Of a stretch of DNA of 64,000 nt, positions 11,014-21,634 are shown piece by piece (position 1 is the first letter of the stretch; the number at the start of each line of letters is the position of its first letter). Below the pieces are notes generated by a model, which saw nothing but the letters and a program-made list of their open reading frames with translations, made no database searches and had not been told where the DNA came from. Source of the DNA: Nilaparvata lugens (lineage: Eukaryota > Arthropoda > Insecta > Hemiptera > Delphacidae); contig NC_052518.1 of NCBI RefSeq assembly GCF_014356525.2, positions 102,916,767-102,980,766 on the forward strand. The letters run 5' to 3'. A program made the position numbers and the translations under genes.

Positions 11014-11865
11014 AGTGAAGTTCAAGTTCTTTACACTATGAGAGTGAAGAAAGATATGAGATCAGCGTTGACGATTCTCTGCCTTGCCACTGCCTTTTAT
11101 AGAAGATAGCTGATACCGGTATATTTGATGTAATATTAACTGTTCTTGTTTTAAATTGAAAAATATAGCGCTATCTGCTTTGTGGAATGATAGACAAGGA
11201 TAGCAATACCATTTTCCTACAGATACCTTGAAAAGTGACCATTTCTGCACTGATTGCAGGCCGCAAAGAATCACTTTTCCGCACTAGTGCGCAAAGTGAG
11301 TACTTTGCGCACTCCAGATTTGCAGCATGACAACGCAAAATTGTTAGTAGGTTATATGGAGCACCAGTGCAGGAAAATCAAAATTAAGTTGGTAATACTC
11401 ATAGTGAGGCCCACGTTATAATGGCAGTAGAGAACAGCATTGCCTTGCCATTATGTGCCTTGATTATAGTCATTTCAATACTTACATAAGATAAACCCCC
11501 TTCAAGCAGTCATATAAATTTTCAATTGAATTACTAATCATTATAATTCAATTATTATTATTAAATTTTAAATAAATTAAGGTTTTTATTAATAATAAAA
11601 TTACACAGAAAATCATTTGATGGATTTCAGGGAGTTTTACCCATAATTACCCACTTTTCATATTCAATGGTAACTGTAGGAAAAATTTAATGTGAAATAC
11701 GTGCGCAAAGTTCGTTTGCTGCACTCAAGAAACCATCATTCCGCACTCGCCTACGGCTCGTGTGTAAACGTTTCTTTCGGTGCAGCAAACTGTCACTTTG
11801 CGCACTAGTTGCACAAATAACTATTTCAATCAAATACTTCCATTATAACGTGGTCCTCAAATAGA
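11014..11865 (+). mobile_element. Diverged TA-MITE with nested insertion
   Basis: Left part TAGTGAAGTTCAAGTTCTTT to GATAGACAAGGATAGCAATACC (11014-11212) and right end AATCAAATACTTCCATTATAACGTGGTCCTC (11835-11865) are the two sides of one diverged MITE. The element at 11211-11834 separates them. Confidence 0.7.
11211..11834 (-). mobile_element. ATTTTCCTACAG / AACTATTT element, minus copy
   Basis: Matches 45430-45977 in reverse. Shared pieces: ATTTTCCTACAG, CTGCACTGATTGCAG, TCACTTTTCCGCACTAG, AACCATCATTCCGCACTCG, TTTCTTTCGGTGCAGCAAAC and AGTTGCACAAATAACTATTT. Interrupted at about 11400-11630 by a MITE-end fragment (ATAGTGAGGCCCACGTTATA) and AT-rich DNA. No coding. Confidence 0.75.
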
Positions 11866-12380
11866 CGTTTTCTCTTTCCTTGATCGACTAGAATACTTAA
11901 CACCTGAACCCTAAACCAACAGTTGAGACAATAGTGACTCTAGTTTCAAAGGAGAATCGAAACCCAATATAATGTAGCACATACACTGTATACTTATACC
12001 TTTCAAGGGACCACAAAAAATGTGTTGAGGCAGGTCTTCTCAACAATCAGGATGGAATAGTGATTAATCATCTCAGTGATTAATATGTAGAATAATAAAT
12101 AATCTCAACAATATAACATAAGGGACCGGTTGAATAATTGAATTATATTTTATTATTCACAAAACATTGGAGAAAACCAATTATATAGCTATTTCTATTT
12201 ATTTTAATTAGGAAATAAAATCTAGCACCTAAGCTAGAAATATTACCTATAGGTAGGTAAAGGTAGGTAAAGGAAGGTGCGGAGATGGAAGCTCAAGCTG
12301 CACTCTACCTTGGCCTCTCCTTTATGCTTTCATTATGCCTGGATTGTAACAATGTTTATGCCACAGTATAAATGATAAAT
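11866..12380. other. No recognisable feature
   Basis: Contains a short tandem AGGTAGGTAAAGGTAGGTAA near 12250 and otherwise nothing recognised. Confidence 0.45.
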
Positions 12381-13000
12381 TAAAATTACTATTAAATTTT
12401 GTAAAACTTTAAAGTGAAAAAACACTCACATTCTTTGATGTGGCGACGTCCGTTTCGTGCTGGTATCGCACTTTTAAACAGCTAGAAATTTCAATATAAG
12501 ATTCAAAGAACACACAAGAGCCATTACCCATCCGTCCTCCCATTCCACCTTTGCAGAACACATTATCTTCACTGACCACACACACCCTGACATAGACAAC
12601 AACCTCGAAATACTCCACTATTCCCACAAAAACAGAAAATTAAATGTACTAGAACAGTTTGAAGTATACAAACACACCAAACAACAGCCAAACAATATTC
12701 TAAATGACCAAATCAACTTTTCTCCCACACCTGTTTGACAAACTCTTTAAATCCTCCTCCATTAACCACCAAAACTTCCCTCCACCCCCACCAAATTCAC
12801 TCTCATAACCTTAAACACTTCAGTTTCTGTTGGCTTGAAATGTGCGATACCAGCACGAAACGGACGTCGCCACATGAAAGAATGTGAGTGTTTTTGTTTT
12901 TTCACTTTAAAGTTTTACAAAATTTAATAGTAATAATAATAGTGGAAACAAGATGAATAACCAACAACAAACATATATTAAAAGTATAACCATAAGTATC
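12381..13000. mobile_element. TIR element with ACTTTAAAGTGAAAAAACAC ends
   Basis: Long inverted repeats (about 100 bp) run inward from 12381 and from 12934; they include CACTCACATTCTTT, GGCGACGTCCGTTTCGTGCT and GGTATCGCAC. A second copy, itself interrupted, lies at 52110-53140. Similarity continues past the right arm in both loci (AAACAAGATG, ATAACCAACA), so the mobile unit may extend to about 13000. No transposase frame. Confidence 0.75.
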
Positions 13001-13465
13001 CTATAACTCAATCAATCAATAATTTCATTCAATTCAAAACAGAAACACATAAAATAAATCACGATACAGAAGCAATACAATTAAAATACAAATTACCAAC
13101 AAAAACAGGCTTCATGGCGGGGTGTGCTGAAAAGAGAAGAAGGAAGAAAAATACCTAGCCAACTATGGTTTCCCATGTAATAAGCTGGTAAAGAATATAA
13201 AGTAAAGGAGAAAGGTTGAAGAGGAGTGAAGAAGGGAAGAATGGGACGAGAGAGCGAGAGAGAGAGAGAGAGAGTGTGTGAGAGAGGGCGGGAGAGAGGG
13301 ATTGAGGAAGAAAAAAGAGCAACATTTTAAGCGAGTCCACTTCTAACTAATATAGCTAAAGGAATGGCATTGCATTTGATACTTTGAGCAAAAATCTCGA
13401 GTCTCATACGTCGGTATGCAAGAAAAGGATGCTGTGGGTCCAGATTTTCATATCTAGTTTATATC
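13001..13465. repeat. (GA)n microsatellite in unannotated DNA
   Basis: Purine-rich stretch, with (GA)n at about 13245-13310 containing short GTGTGTG and GGGCGGG interruptions. The minus open frame through it (13155-13340) is low-complexity Ser/Leu sequence and not a gene. Confidence 0.7.
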
Positions 13466-13639
13466 TAGTCTGTGAGAGAGTAGTCAGGAATAAGGTTTAT
13501 TGTTTTAGTACTTATAGAGATCAACTGTATCCTTAAACATTTAATATTGGTGTGATGGATGTGTGACATATCTGATAGCAGTTGTTGATTAGAAATTCTG
13601 TGATTGAAGCTGGAATTGTCGCTGAAATTATCGTAAAAA

Positions 13640-13745
13640 ATTGACAAGCGTGGGGTACCCCCCACAACCAGGGTGGTGCAGTTCTCATCTACATCTTCGT
13701 TAAGGCATAAAATAAAGGCAGTCATTCTATTCTATCCTATTCTAT
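13640..13745 (+). mobile_element. Retroposon 3' end with (TTCTA)n tail
   Basis: GCATAAAATAAAGGCAGTCA followed by (TTCTA)n. The module AAA(T/A)..AAAGGCAGTC plus (CTATT)n recurs at 17440-17480 and 17555-17595, so it is the tail of one LINE/SINE family. Confidence 0.6.
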
Positions 13746-14419
13746 TCTATTCTATTATTCCTTGGGATGGGTTACCAAAGAGTAACATGCATTTATCTCG
13801 GATTTAAGTTGTCTTGAATCAGCTGTTTGAGAGGGTCTCAGTTTCTCAAAATTTCAGTTCGTCTAGCTCCCGTTGCTATCAGAAACACCAGTGGATACAA
13901 TATCAATGATATTCCTGTTGTTCCTCCTTTAATCATTTTAATAAATTGAATTAATAAATGAATATATATTGAATGATTGTGGAAAATAAAGTAACGTGTT
14001 GTTGGAAAAATTATGTTGAATGAGTAGGGCTTATCTGAACGCATCCATCAAAACATATAGAGATATAAACAACAAGCAGTATTTTATCCTGTGAAAAAAA
14101 AACTCCAAAGAGAGTATTATAAATTTTCACAATCCTGTTTCATGTACTAAATTATTAGATATGAGACGTGCTGCTTCACTTCAAATTCATTGAGAACAGC
14201 TTCAAATAATTATAATCTTCGAATTCAGCTTCACTTTTTAAATTAAGTTAATTCATTCATTCAAATAAATAAATTGCTTTTCAATAATACATTTTACATC
14301 TGTTGTAAAATCATTGTTTTGGCATAATCGGTAGTTGTAACAGATCAAACGACGGCAAAGAACTCGAGTTAGAACTTCATAACACGTGATTGAAGACAGC
14401 GTTGAGGAAAGCTAGGCCA
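13746..14419. other. No recognisable feature
   Basis: AT-rich; a 68-codon minus frame (13838-14044) has no recognised similarity. Confidence 0.45.
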
Positions 14420-14895
14420 ATCATGTGATCTGTATTCGAGGCTGTGATTGGCGGAAAGTTTTGGCGGGAGCAAGGTTGTTTCAGTTTCGGTTACTGACAA
14501 CGGTCAACAGCTTCTCAATTTGGTGGTGGAAATCAATTATTATCAACAAACCGAAATATTTAGTTGTAAAAGACAATAGAACACAGGTTCATCCCCGTAG
14601 TTGGAACAAGTTTCGAGGGTAGGGATATTATTTGGGGAGACTAAGGCAAGCGGAGCACGCTGGAAAGTTGGCAATTCTGACGGCGCATGCGTACAACATA
14701 GGTTCGAGTACAGGACGAGCATAGGGACTTGGGGCTGAGTCTGAGTGTGGTGCCCAAGCCGATGGAACAAGCTTTGTGCCAACCCTGTCCCGCGCTATCG
14801 ATTTATCTCCCATCTCTGTTTTCCTTCCCTTCGATGGATGATTTCCCTGGACATCGTCGTCAGTAAGAGGTGAGTGACGTCACTTTCCAAGCCAC
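14420..14895 (+). promoter_or_regulatory. Putative promoter and non-coding first exon
   Basis: This is the most GC- and CpG-rich single-copy stretch in the first 20 kb. It holds GCGCATGCGT (14683-14692), the palindromic core bound by NRF-1/Erect wing, and a perfect CRE palindrome TGACGTCA (14875-14882). A good splice donor, AAGAG|GTGAGT, has its GT at 14870-14871. An upstream ATG at 14834 opens a nine-codon frame that stops before the donor, so any exon here would be 5' untranslated. Motif meaning is from known transcription-factor sites; the promoter call is an inference. Nothing in the window shares this sequence, which argues against a repeat. Minus-strand open frames of 61-79 codons here (14543-14813) are likely consequences of GC content. 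Confidence 0.4.
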
Positions 14896-15652
14896 GTGCA
14901 ACTTCATTGATCGAGTATTAGACCTGCACCCGAACCTAGGATACGGTCTGCGGAACCGGCAGTCTAGGCAATCTACATAAATACTTGTTCTATTGTGTTG
15001 AAATATCACTCCAAATTCTTCAATCTTCTACATCTGATATGTAGAAACCTAAGAGTCCGACCTACATTCAATAGACCCTACATTCATAAACCCGTGAGTA
15101 AAGAGTTCAGTTGTAACCTACCTACTATTCTTTAGAACCATTTTCACAATATTTCATATTAAACTGATATTAATAACATCTACCAACTATGTGAATAAGA
15201 AAATGTTACAATTATAAGCTTTTCAAAGTACGGTAGGCTAGATTATTGACGAGAACATCATTAGAACATTGTAAAAACTTACCGCTTGAAACAACTCTTT
15301 CTTAAATTTCCCATAAAATTTCTATTCCTCTAGTCGAATGCTGCTTAGAAGCATATTAATTTGATGCTTTCACGTTAAATGCTTTAATTTTTGAACGTTC
15401 TGAAGCGAAGTCAGCATAGAACATAACCTTGCGTGCTGATATGCCTCAGTTGATAAATCAATTAAAAGTACAGTAATTGAATAAGAACATTCAAAACCAC
15501 GTATTGCTTCTCTCATAGTAATAACAAAATAGTACGTTATCTTCAATTTGTCATCCAATTCTGTTTTATGCTTTAATCGTGTGATCGTACACATGAATTA
15601 GCGTTCCCACCTCTCACGTGACAATGTCTTCATTTAACTGATTTCAATCACA
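14896..15652. other. No recognisable feature
   Basis: If the donor at 14870 is real, this is intron start. A 74-codon minus frame (15370-15594) is not recognised. Confidence 0.4.
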
Positions 15653-15894
15653 TTGATATCAGTGGATATTTATCGTGTGAAACGATTTATTTGGGCTGTT
15701 ATCCATTGGACTAATTTTGTGCGGTTGACAGAAACTTTTGCAACATAGGATGTGTGAAAATTTATTGGAATGATATCAGTGGATATTTATCGTGTGGAAC
15801 GATTTATTTGAACTGTTATCCATTGGACTAATTTTGTGCGGTTGACAGAAACTTTTGCAACAGAGGATGTGTGAAAATTTATTGGATTAAGATA
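15653..15894. repeat. Tandem duplication, about 121-bp unit
   Basis: Two head-to-tail copies starting TGATATCAGTGGATATTTAT, each containing CCATTGGACTAATTTTGTGC and ending GTGTGAAAATTTATTGGA. Only a few substitutions separate them, so the duplication is recent. Confidence 0.9.
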
Positions 15895-16202
15895 AGAGAA
15901 CATTTCTAACCTTATCAAGCTCTTTCATATTTTCAATATATCAATGCATTTTCAAGTGTAATAATATTATTCGTTGCCTCTTTCTAATCAACCCACTCAT
16001 CTACATATCTCTTGTCTGTTCTGAATACTTTAAATTCTCAAGATAAGATAAGAGAACATTTCTAATCTTATCAAGCTCTTTAATATTTTTCAATATATCA
16101 ATGCATTTTCAAGTGTAATAATATTATTCGTTTCATCTTTCTAATCAACCCACTGATCTACATATCTCTTGTCTGTTCTGATTAGGCCTACTTTAAATTC
16201 TC
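15889..16202. repeat. Tandem duplication, about 155-bp unit
   Basis: Two head-to-tail copies starting AAGATAAGAGAACATTTCTAA, with TCAATATATCAATGCATTTT and CATATCTCTTGTCTGTTCTG. Directly follows the 121-bp duplication. Confidence 0.9.
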
Positions 16203-16280
16203 ATTTGTTTCGATTATAATGTAGTGTTAGTATGCAAAAGGTCTTGCAAGATCTGGCAATACATTGTCATTTATGATGAA

Positions 16281-17042
16281 GAATTTCAATTTCAATTTCA
16301 ATTTCAATTTATTTCAATTTCAATACACATCTCATTAGATACAAAATTCATATATATTTTTAATCCTCTAGCTTTGAGCTATTTGAGGAATATTTAAAAA
16401 AATACTAAAAACATTACTATGTTGCAATAACTTACATAATGAGCAAATATAAATATATATAATATTAAATGAATGTTATTAACAAAGCAAATTAGAAATT
16501 CATAAATAATTACTTATAATAAAATGTAAAACCTTCCCATATAACTATTAAATGATCGCTAGTCTGAGAAACTATTGTGAGCTTGCATTCTTACTGTAAA
16601 TCCAACCATATGTCATATGTCAATCATCAATTATTGCAATGAAAAATAATTTCAATTTTGTCCGAACTTCACCCCTTCTTTGTAAATTTCGCAATTCCAG
16701 AGGCAATGAGTTCAGAAGATATGGTATTCTGCACTCTGGAGTTCTTTTACCATACTTATTGTTGAATCTCTGTGGTCTAAATACTCTGTTTCTCAATTCA
16801 TAGTTTATTTCATTATTTCTCTAAATTGGCTTATGAAATAATTCCTTGTCAAATCAGTATAATTGGCTAGGGCCCCCATGGACATAATTCCCAATAGCTG
16901 GCGATCAATACCATTAAAAAGAGTTCTTATTATCCTTTTTACAATATTCTGTAATGGCTGTTTTATATATTTCGGAGCTAAACTGTATATTGAGATACCA
17001 TAGTACAGAGTACTCTGTATCATTGAATCAACCCAGATACAA
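16281..17042 (-). pseudogene. LINE ORF2 C-terminal fragment, frameshifted, with 3' tail
   Basis: Minus strand. The frame from 17042 to 16805 encodes a reverse-transcriptase thumb/connection-like tail: it begins near WVDSMIQSTLYYGISIY and includes VKRIIRTLFNG. This layout (VQS-L-YGI-IY, then -KRIIR---) is characteristic of the C-terminal part of jockey-type non-LTR ORF2 proteins. After a stop at 16805 the protein continues in another frame (ELRNRVFRPQRFNNKYG, then RTPECRIPYLLNSLP) to a stop at 16620-16622, so at least one frameshift has occurred. Downstream on the same strand a 3' UTR leads to an (ATTGAA)n tail at about 16283-16325. The 5' part of the element is missing, as usual for 5'-truncated LINE insertions. 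Non-functional. Confidence 0.75.
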
Positions 17043-17149
17043 AAGTTTTAGTATAATCGATATTTGGACTGTAAATTTTTGTGATTTTATAAAAGTGTTT
17101 TCATAACCTCATTTGGATTATTTTTATCCAAATTAGGGAGAAAAACAGT

Positions 17150-17215
17150 TTTGGGTTTATCCTGTTGATTCTTTCCCAAGCATTTATTTGATATTGTAAT
17201 TGAGGAATGAATAAA
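17150..17215 (+). mobile_element. Retroposon 3' tail
   Basis: CAGTTTTGGGTTTATCCTGTTG ends with GAATGAATAAATA: a diverged copy of the GTTTTGGGC...GCCTGTT tail module seen elsewhere in the window. Confidence 0.55.
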
Positions 17216-17373
17216 TATTCTGTTAGATATGGATGTGAAATTTTGACATTGTGGATGTGTGAAAATGCATTGGATTAATATTAATGAAACAACATTTTTT
17301 AGATTCTTTTAAATGTCTTCAGACATGTTATTATTAACGATTGAAAGATTTCTGAGTGTTATCATTATTATCA

Positions 17374-17602
17374 TCTTTGGATATACCTACTAGTTGAGGG
17401 TTAAGTGTAAGAGAGGGCCGACTGCGCCCTAACATCACCCTTCCAGGTCAAAATTAAAGGCAGTCTTTCTATCCTATTCTACTAGTCTTTGGATATACCT
17501 ACTAGTTGAGGGTTAAGTGTAAGAGAGGGCCGACTGCGCCCCAACATCGCCCTCCCAGGTCAAAATTGAAGACAGTCTTTCTATTCTATTCTATTCTACT
17601 AG
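17374..17602. repeat. Tandem duplication of a retroposon tail, about 110 bp
   Basis: Two head-to-tail copies of GGATATACCTACTAGTTGAG ... GAGGGCCGACTGCGCCC ... AAAGGCAGTCTTTCTAT, each ending in a (CTATT)n tail and ACTAGTC. The CTACTAGT at each junction suggests duplication at the target site or unequal exchange. Confidence 0.85.
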
Positions 17603-17734
17603 TCAGCCTATGTATGTGGAAGTTTTTGTTTATTTATACAGAATAACAAAAATAATACATACAAACAACAATCATTTATTTATATTTATCACATGTTTAT
17701 CCTCGATAGACATATTTCATTTATTTCATTTCAT

Positions 17735-17810
17735 TTATTCATAGACAATAGATACAATGCAGGTGAAAACAACAGGCATTCGCCCAAAACTGCTTTAAAC
17801 GTTAATTGGA
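17735..17810 (-). mobile_element. Retroposon 3' tail, minus
   Basis: TTTATTTCATTTCATTTATT then CAACAGGCATTCGCCCAAAACTG: reverse copy of the GTTTTGGGC...GCCTGTT module with an (AAAT)n tail. Confidence 0.65.
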
Positions 17811-18667
17811 ATACACGGTCTAGAGGTTATGTAAATAATAACTTAATTCACACACTATTTTGAGTCCAAAGAATGTATGTACTACAATAAATTTTGGATT
17901 TATCAGATTAATTAATTTCGAAATACAAATCCAAACCAAAATCTTCCTTCACAATCACAAAAATATTAAAAATTCTACTTAAATCCACAAATTATACTCA
18001 TGTTAAAATTCTAAACATGTTAAAATTGGGGTAAAACAAATCTTTGTTGCCCCCAATCCCCCCTTCCAATATTGGGAAAACTAGCAAAATAAAGATTTCA
18101 AGATTAGAAAATTAACTATTTACATAGAATCTGGTAAGAATTTTGTGCTTGTCCAAAGTGAACAAGAATTTGGAAAAGTGATTGAAAGCTTTGATATATC
18201 TTTCCATTTTATCAAGAATAATAAAATTGTTTGATTAAACAGAAAATCCATCAGTATTTAACAGCTCTGTCAAGTAGGAGACAATGAATAAATAATACAT
18301 TACTCTGTCTGATAGACGGCAGATATGTTGATAAATACTCAACACTTTAAATAAAGATTCCTTCCCAATTATTATTCTTTGTTATGGAAAGCATTTGTCC
18401 TGAATATCCATACCAATCTTTCAACAATAATTGAAGGTTCGATCGATTTTTTATCTAGTTTAGTTTAAAATACCAATCATTCAATACTAATGTTCAGTTG
18501 TCCTCGGAATGTTTAATGTTCAATTTCCATATTGAGGAAAATTGACTGAATTTCCAGTTTTCAACTTCATTGGTTATTGAAGTTTTATTCTGGAAAATTT
18601 GTATGGAAACTTACAAATGAATATTCCATGAGAATTTCTGATTTTATCTATTTGTACAGATGGAAAT
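17811..18667. other. No recognisable feature
   Basis: AT-rich (note a run of C/T at 18050-18065). Possibly the 5' part of the retroposon ending at 17735; not demonstrable from one copy. Confidence 0.4.
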
Positions 18668-19195
18668 AAATTCAATAAATAAATTCCCGGACTGACAAAT
18701 ACTTTTCGTATAGTAGCGCTCATAGAGTTTTCATCTATAGTGAGGTCCACGTTATAATAGCAGTGTTTGATTAGCTATTGTATTGTCATCCTTGTCTATC
18801 ATTCAACAAAGCGGATAGCGCCATCTCTTTCTCGCTTTGCTCTGTTGCCTGTTCGTCTTTTAACAATGTAGGAATTTAGCAGAATATTCAATCTTAATCA
18901 TGAAAATTCATTATGAAATCATTGAGAACTATAATTTCTTACTTGATAAAATATGATTGATTATTTTAAACGAGAATGTACAGTTAATATTACATCAATA
19001 AACCGGTATCAGTTACCCTCCATAGAAGGCATTGACAAGAAAGATGATCGGCAACGTTGTTTTCCTATCTTTCTCCACTGCCATTATAACCTGGACCACA
19101 CTATAGTTGTTTACCCTGTTGTCAATATTTGCAGTAGCAGAAGTCTTCGGGGTGAATTACAGCATTTGATTGGGATTTTCGTTTAATAATAATTA
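18668..19195 (+). mobile_element. tRNA-type SINE split by a TA-MITE
   Basis: 18685-18737 (CCCGGACTGACAAATACTTT, GTATAGTAGCGCTCAT) and 19104-19195 (GTTGTTTACCCTGTTGTC, GCAGTAGCAGAAGTCTTCGG, TTACAGCATTTGATTGGGAT) are consecutive parts of the SINE at 42362-42583. The MITE at 18738-19103 sits exactly between them. The 78-codon plus frame here is an artefact. Confidence 0.85.
18738..19103 (-). mobile_element. TA-MITE inserted in a SINE, with TA target duplication
   Basis: TAGTGAGGTCCACGTTATAA to CTGGACCACACTA. TA lies on both sides (18736-18737, 19104-19105). Other SINE copies read CATCTAGCTG at this place, with a single TA, which shows the pre-insertion state and establishes TA as the duplicated target. 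Confidence 0.93.
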
Positions 19196-19534
19196 TCTAT
19201 TTGTGTTTAACTCCGTTGTGAAACCCCGGCAAATATTTAAAATATTCCGATCTATTCTTAACATTGATATATTACACACTTATATTGTGCACCTCGAAAT
19301 TCTAAATTTTTCACAACAATAAAATTTATGTTAATAATTTCCCTAGTTTTTCTCGATTTGAGTCTATGTTTCTTGTTATCAGTAAAAGCTCACATAAAAT
19401 ATTTAGCGCATCTGTTTGCAAGTTCTCTGTATCTATCAAGCTGATACTTTGTCTGAGATATCAAATAATGATCATTAATTTATGTGACGTTGATCTTTGT
19501 TTAAAGACTATAAATCTAATTTGCATGCCGTAAA
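19196..19534. other. No recognisable feature
   Basis: AT-rich; nothing recognised. Confidence 0.45.
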
Positions 19535-20000
19535 AAGGAATGGAATGTCCCATAGTAGACTTTGAACAAACAAGCCACGCTTTTCCCTCCAAAACATTAC
19601 TAGTAGCTCATTATTTCTTTTTCTTCTTCTTCTTCTTCTTCTTCTTCTTCTTCTTCTTCTTCTTCTCTTCTTCTTCTTCTTCCTTCTTCTTCTCTTCTTC
19701 TTCTTCTTCTTCTTCTTCTTCTTCTTCTCTTCTTCTCCTTCTTCTTCTTCTTCTTCTTCTTTTTCTTCTTCTTCTCCTTGCTTGATTCCTTTCTTCTTTT
19801 TCTGTCTTCTTCTCTTGTCTTTTTCTCCTCCTGTCTTCTTATCCTTGCTTCTTTTCCTGTCTCCTTCTCCTGCCTACTAGGAGGAGAAGAAGAAGAAGAA
19901 GAAAAAGAAGAAGAAGAAATAATGACTAACTAGTCATGTTTTGGAGGGAAAATCGTGGCTTGTTTGTTCAAAGTCTGCTATGGGTCATTCCATTCCTTCT
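19535..20000. repeat. Foldback with (TTC)n interior
   Basis: Arms of about 85 bp: 19535-19620 (GGAATGGAATGTCCCATAGT, CAAACAAGCCACGCTTTTCC) is inverted at 19912-19999. The interior is (TTC)n from about 19612 to 19790, a C/T-rich stretch, and a (GAA)n block at 19883-19920 that continues the palindrome. The 81-codon Phe/Ser frame is a microsatellite artefact. Confidence 0.85.
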
Positions 20001-20102
20001 TCTTCTTCTTCTTCTTCTTCTTCTTCTTCTTCTCCTTCTTCTTCTTCTCCTCCTCCTAGTAGGCAGGAGAAGGAGACAGTAAAGAAGCAAGAATAAGAAG
20101 AC
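19826..20102. repeat. Second, offset inverted repeat in CT-rich DNA
   Basis: GTCTTCTTATCCTTGCTTCTT and CTCCTGCCTACTAGGAGGAG at 19826-19885 are inverted at 20046-20102 (CCTCCTAGTAGGCAGGAG, AAGCAAGAATAAGAAGAC). It interlocks with the foldback at 19535-20000, implying duplication and inversion of part of it. Confidence 0.65.
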
Positions 20103-20646
20103 GCTTCCTTCGCCTGCATTTTCATTTGAGCATGCTTCATTCCATCAGAAAGTCAAAGTTCTGAGAAAACGCAGAAAACAGCTAATTTTGGGCGTATCTT
20201 TGACGTTATTGCAAATTCCTTCTAACACAACATTATTACACCCTAGCTTAGCTTCTGTACTAAATTTGAACAATTTCTGTTCATTTGTTCTTGATAAATC
20301 TGGGAAAAAGCAAAAAAACGCTAATCTTTGGCGTATCTTTGACGTTATTGCAAATTCCTTCTAACACAACATTATTACACCCTAGCTTAGCTTCTGTACT
20401 AAATTTGAACATTTTCTGTTCATTTGTTCTTGATAAAGCTGAGAAAACGCTGGAAAAACGCAGATTTTGGGCGTATCTTTGGATTTTTTTCAAATCCGCT
20501 CTTAGTGCGCCTCTAAAGGGCGAACTGAACATACCTACCAAATTTGAACGTTTTTGGTCCGGTAGATTTTTAGTTCTGCGAGTGAGTGAGTCAGTCAGTC
20601 AGTCAATGAGTGAGTGCTATTTCGCTTTTATATATATATATATAGA
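20103..20646 (-). mobile_element. Mini-Helitron, minus copy, 3' truncated
   Basis: The end at 20646 reads, on the minus strand, TCTATATATATATATA then AAAAGCGAAATAGCACTCAC, the 5' end of the Helitron family at 22810. Internal units (GCGTATCTTTGACGTTATTG, ACAACATTATTACACCCTAG) are repeated three times. The CTAG-type 3' end and terminal hairpin are missing at the 20103 side. Open frames of 86 and 144 codons here are shadows of these internal repeats. Confidence 0.75.
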
Positions 20647-20647
20647 T

Positions 20648-20765
20648 GTACCTCTTTTTATTTTCTCAGAGACACGAGCAGTTTCGGGTATTATCCCATT
20701 ATCAAAGAATGTCATCTAGATTGAATTCTGTTGTCAAATCGCCGTTTTTAAAACATCTTTATTTA
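20648..20765. repeat. 115-bp block duplicated at 21715-21850
   Basis: GTACCTCTTTTTATTTTCT, GGTATTATCCCATTATCAAA and TCATCTAGATTGAATTCTGT occur in the same order at 21715-21850. The two blocks bracket a Helitron and a palindrome. Confidence 0.85.
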
Positions 20766-20772
20766 TATATAT

Positions 20773-20804
<32 letters not shown>

Positions 20805-21387
20805 AAAGCGAAATGGCACTCACTCACTAACTGACATGGCACTCACTCACTCACTCGCAGAACTAAAAATCTACCGGACCAAAAACGTTCAAATTTGGTA
20901 GGTATCTTCAGTTGGCCCTTTAGAGGCGCACTAAGAAATCTTTTGGCAATATTTCAACTCTAAGGGTGGTTTTTAAGGGTTTAAAGTTCTTCTTTTAGCA
21001 TGTATATTATTCTTATTCTTATAATAATTTTAAAATGTCCATACCATATGTTAATATAGAACTATTATCTAGAGAGAGTACCTCTTCGAAACAGTTGTTA
21101 ACTGGTAACTAAATAAATAATTTTGTCAGGTTGGCATTAAGTTGAGTTGACTTTGTTAGTTTGGCACCAAGTTGAAGATTGAAATGCATTTATCGCGGAA
21201 AAATTGATTGGGCACTGCTACTTCAAGTCTGGACCCCCGACTGGATCGTCCTAACATGATAAAAATGCTCAAATGAAAAATGCAGGCGAGCGAAGCGAGC
21301 CTGCTGATCTCATTCTTAGACGATCCAGTCGAGGGTCCAGGGGGCGGAGCCCCCTGGCTAGACGGATATGGCGAGCCTGACGGCTAG
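20766..21387 (+). mobile_element. Mini-Helitron, plus copy
   Basis: After an (AT)n stretch it reads AAAAGCGAAATGGCACTCAC and AACTAAAAATCTACCGGACC; it ends with the hairpin CCAGGGGGCGGAGCCCCCTGG (21338-21358, shortest form GGGGGCGGAGCCCCC) and GACGGCTAG followed by T (21384-21387). A terminal CTAG, a hairpin upstream of it and no inverted repeats are the accepted hallmarks of Helitrons. The middle (20930-21220) differs from the other copies. Confidence 0.8.
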
Positions 21388-21504
21388 TTAGTTATATTAT
21401 TATAAAGTATATGAACTCAGGGCTACTTTCTTGTATTTATAAAATAGAATTATAATACCCTTTAAAAATTAATAAAATATTAAAAAACAGGAATACAAAT
21501 TGTA

Positions 21505-21548
21505 ACATAACTTCTTGTTTCGGTGATCACACTATCGTCAGGCTATAA
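21505..21548 (-). ncRNA. Hammerhead-like motif A', degraded partner
   Basis: Minus strand: CTGACGA, then TAGTGTGATCACC, GAAA, CAAG, then AA where the plus motif has TA, and GTTA. The base at position 16.1 is A in place of U, which should break the A-U pair of stem III, so self-cleavage is unlikely. Confidence 0.45.
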
Positions 21549-21589
21549 AATTAAATTTTAAATTTATTATTTAGTTATAAAATTTATTT

Positions 21590-21634
21590 TTATAACCTGA
21601 CGATGGTGTGGTTCACCGAAACTAGTAGTTACGT
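21590..21634 (+). ncRNA. Hammerhead-ribozyme-like motif A
   Basis: Read on +: TAAC, CTGACGA, one extra T, GGTG-TGGTT-CACC (stem II), GAAA, then A[CTAG]T as a one-pair stem III with a four-base loop, A as position 17, and GTTA, which pairs with TAAC to close stem I. The invariant CUGANGA and GAAA boxes are intact. Minimal stem III is known for hammerheads of Penelope-like elements. The extra base after the first box is unusual and may reduce activity. Confidence 0.55.

Noticed and set aside
16240..16330. CRISPR-like regular repeat (CAATTT units)
   Set aside because: Simple hexamer LINE tail without spacers; nuclear insect DNA.
20285..20719. 144-codon open frame on +
   Set aside because: Lies across the internal repeats and end of a mini-Helitron, overlaps an 86-codon frame on the other strand, and changes between Helitron copies.
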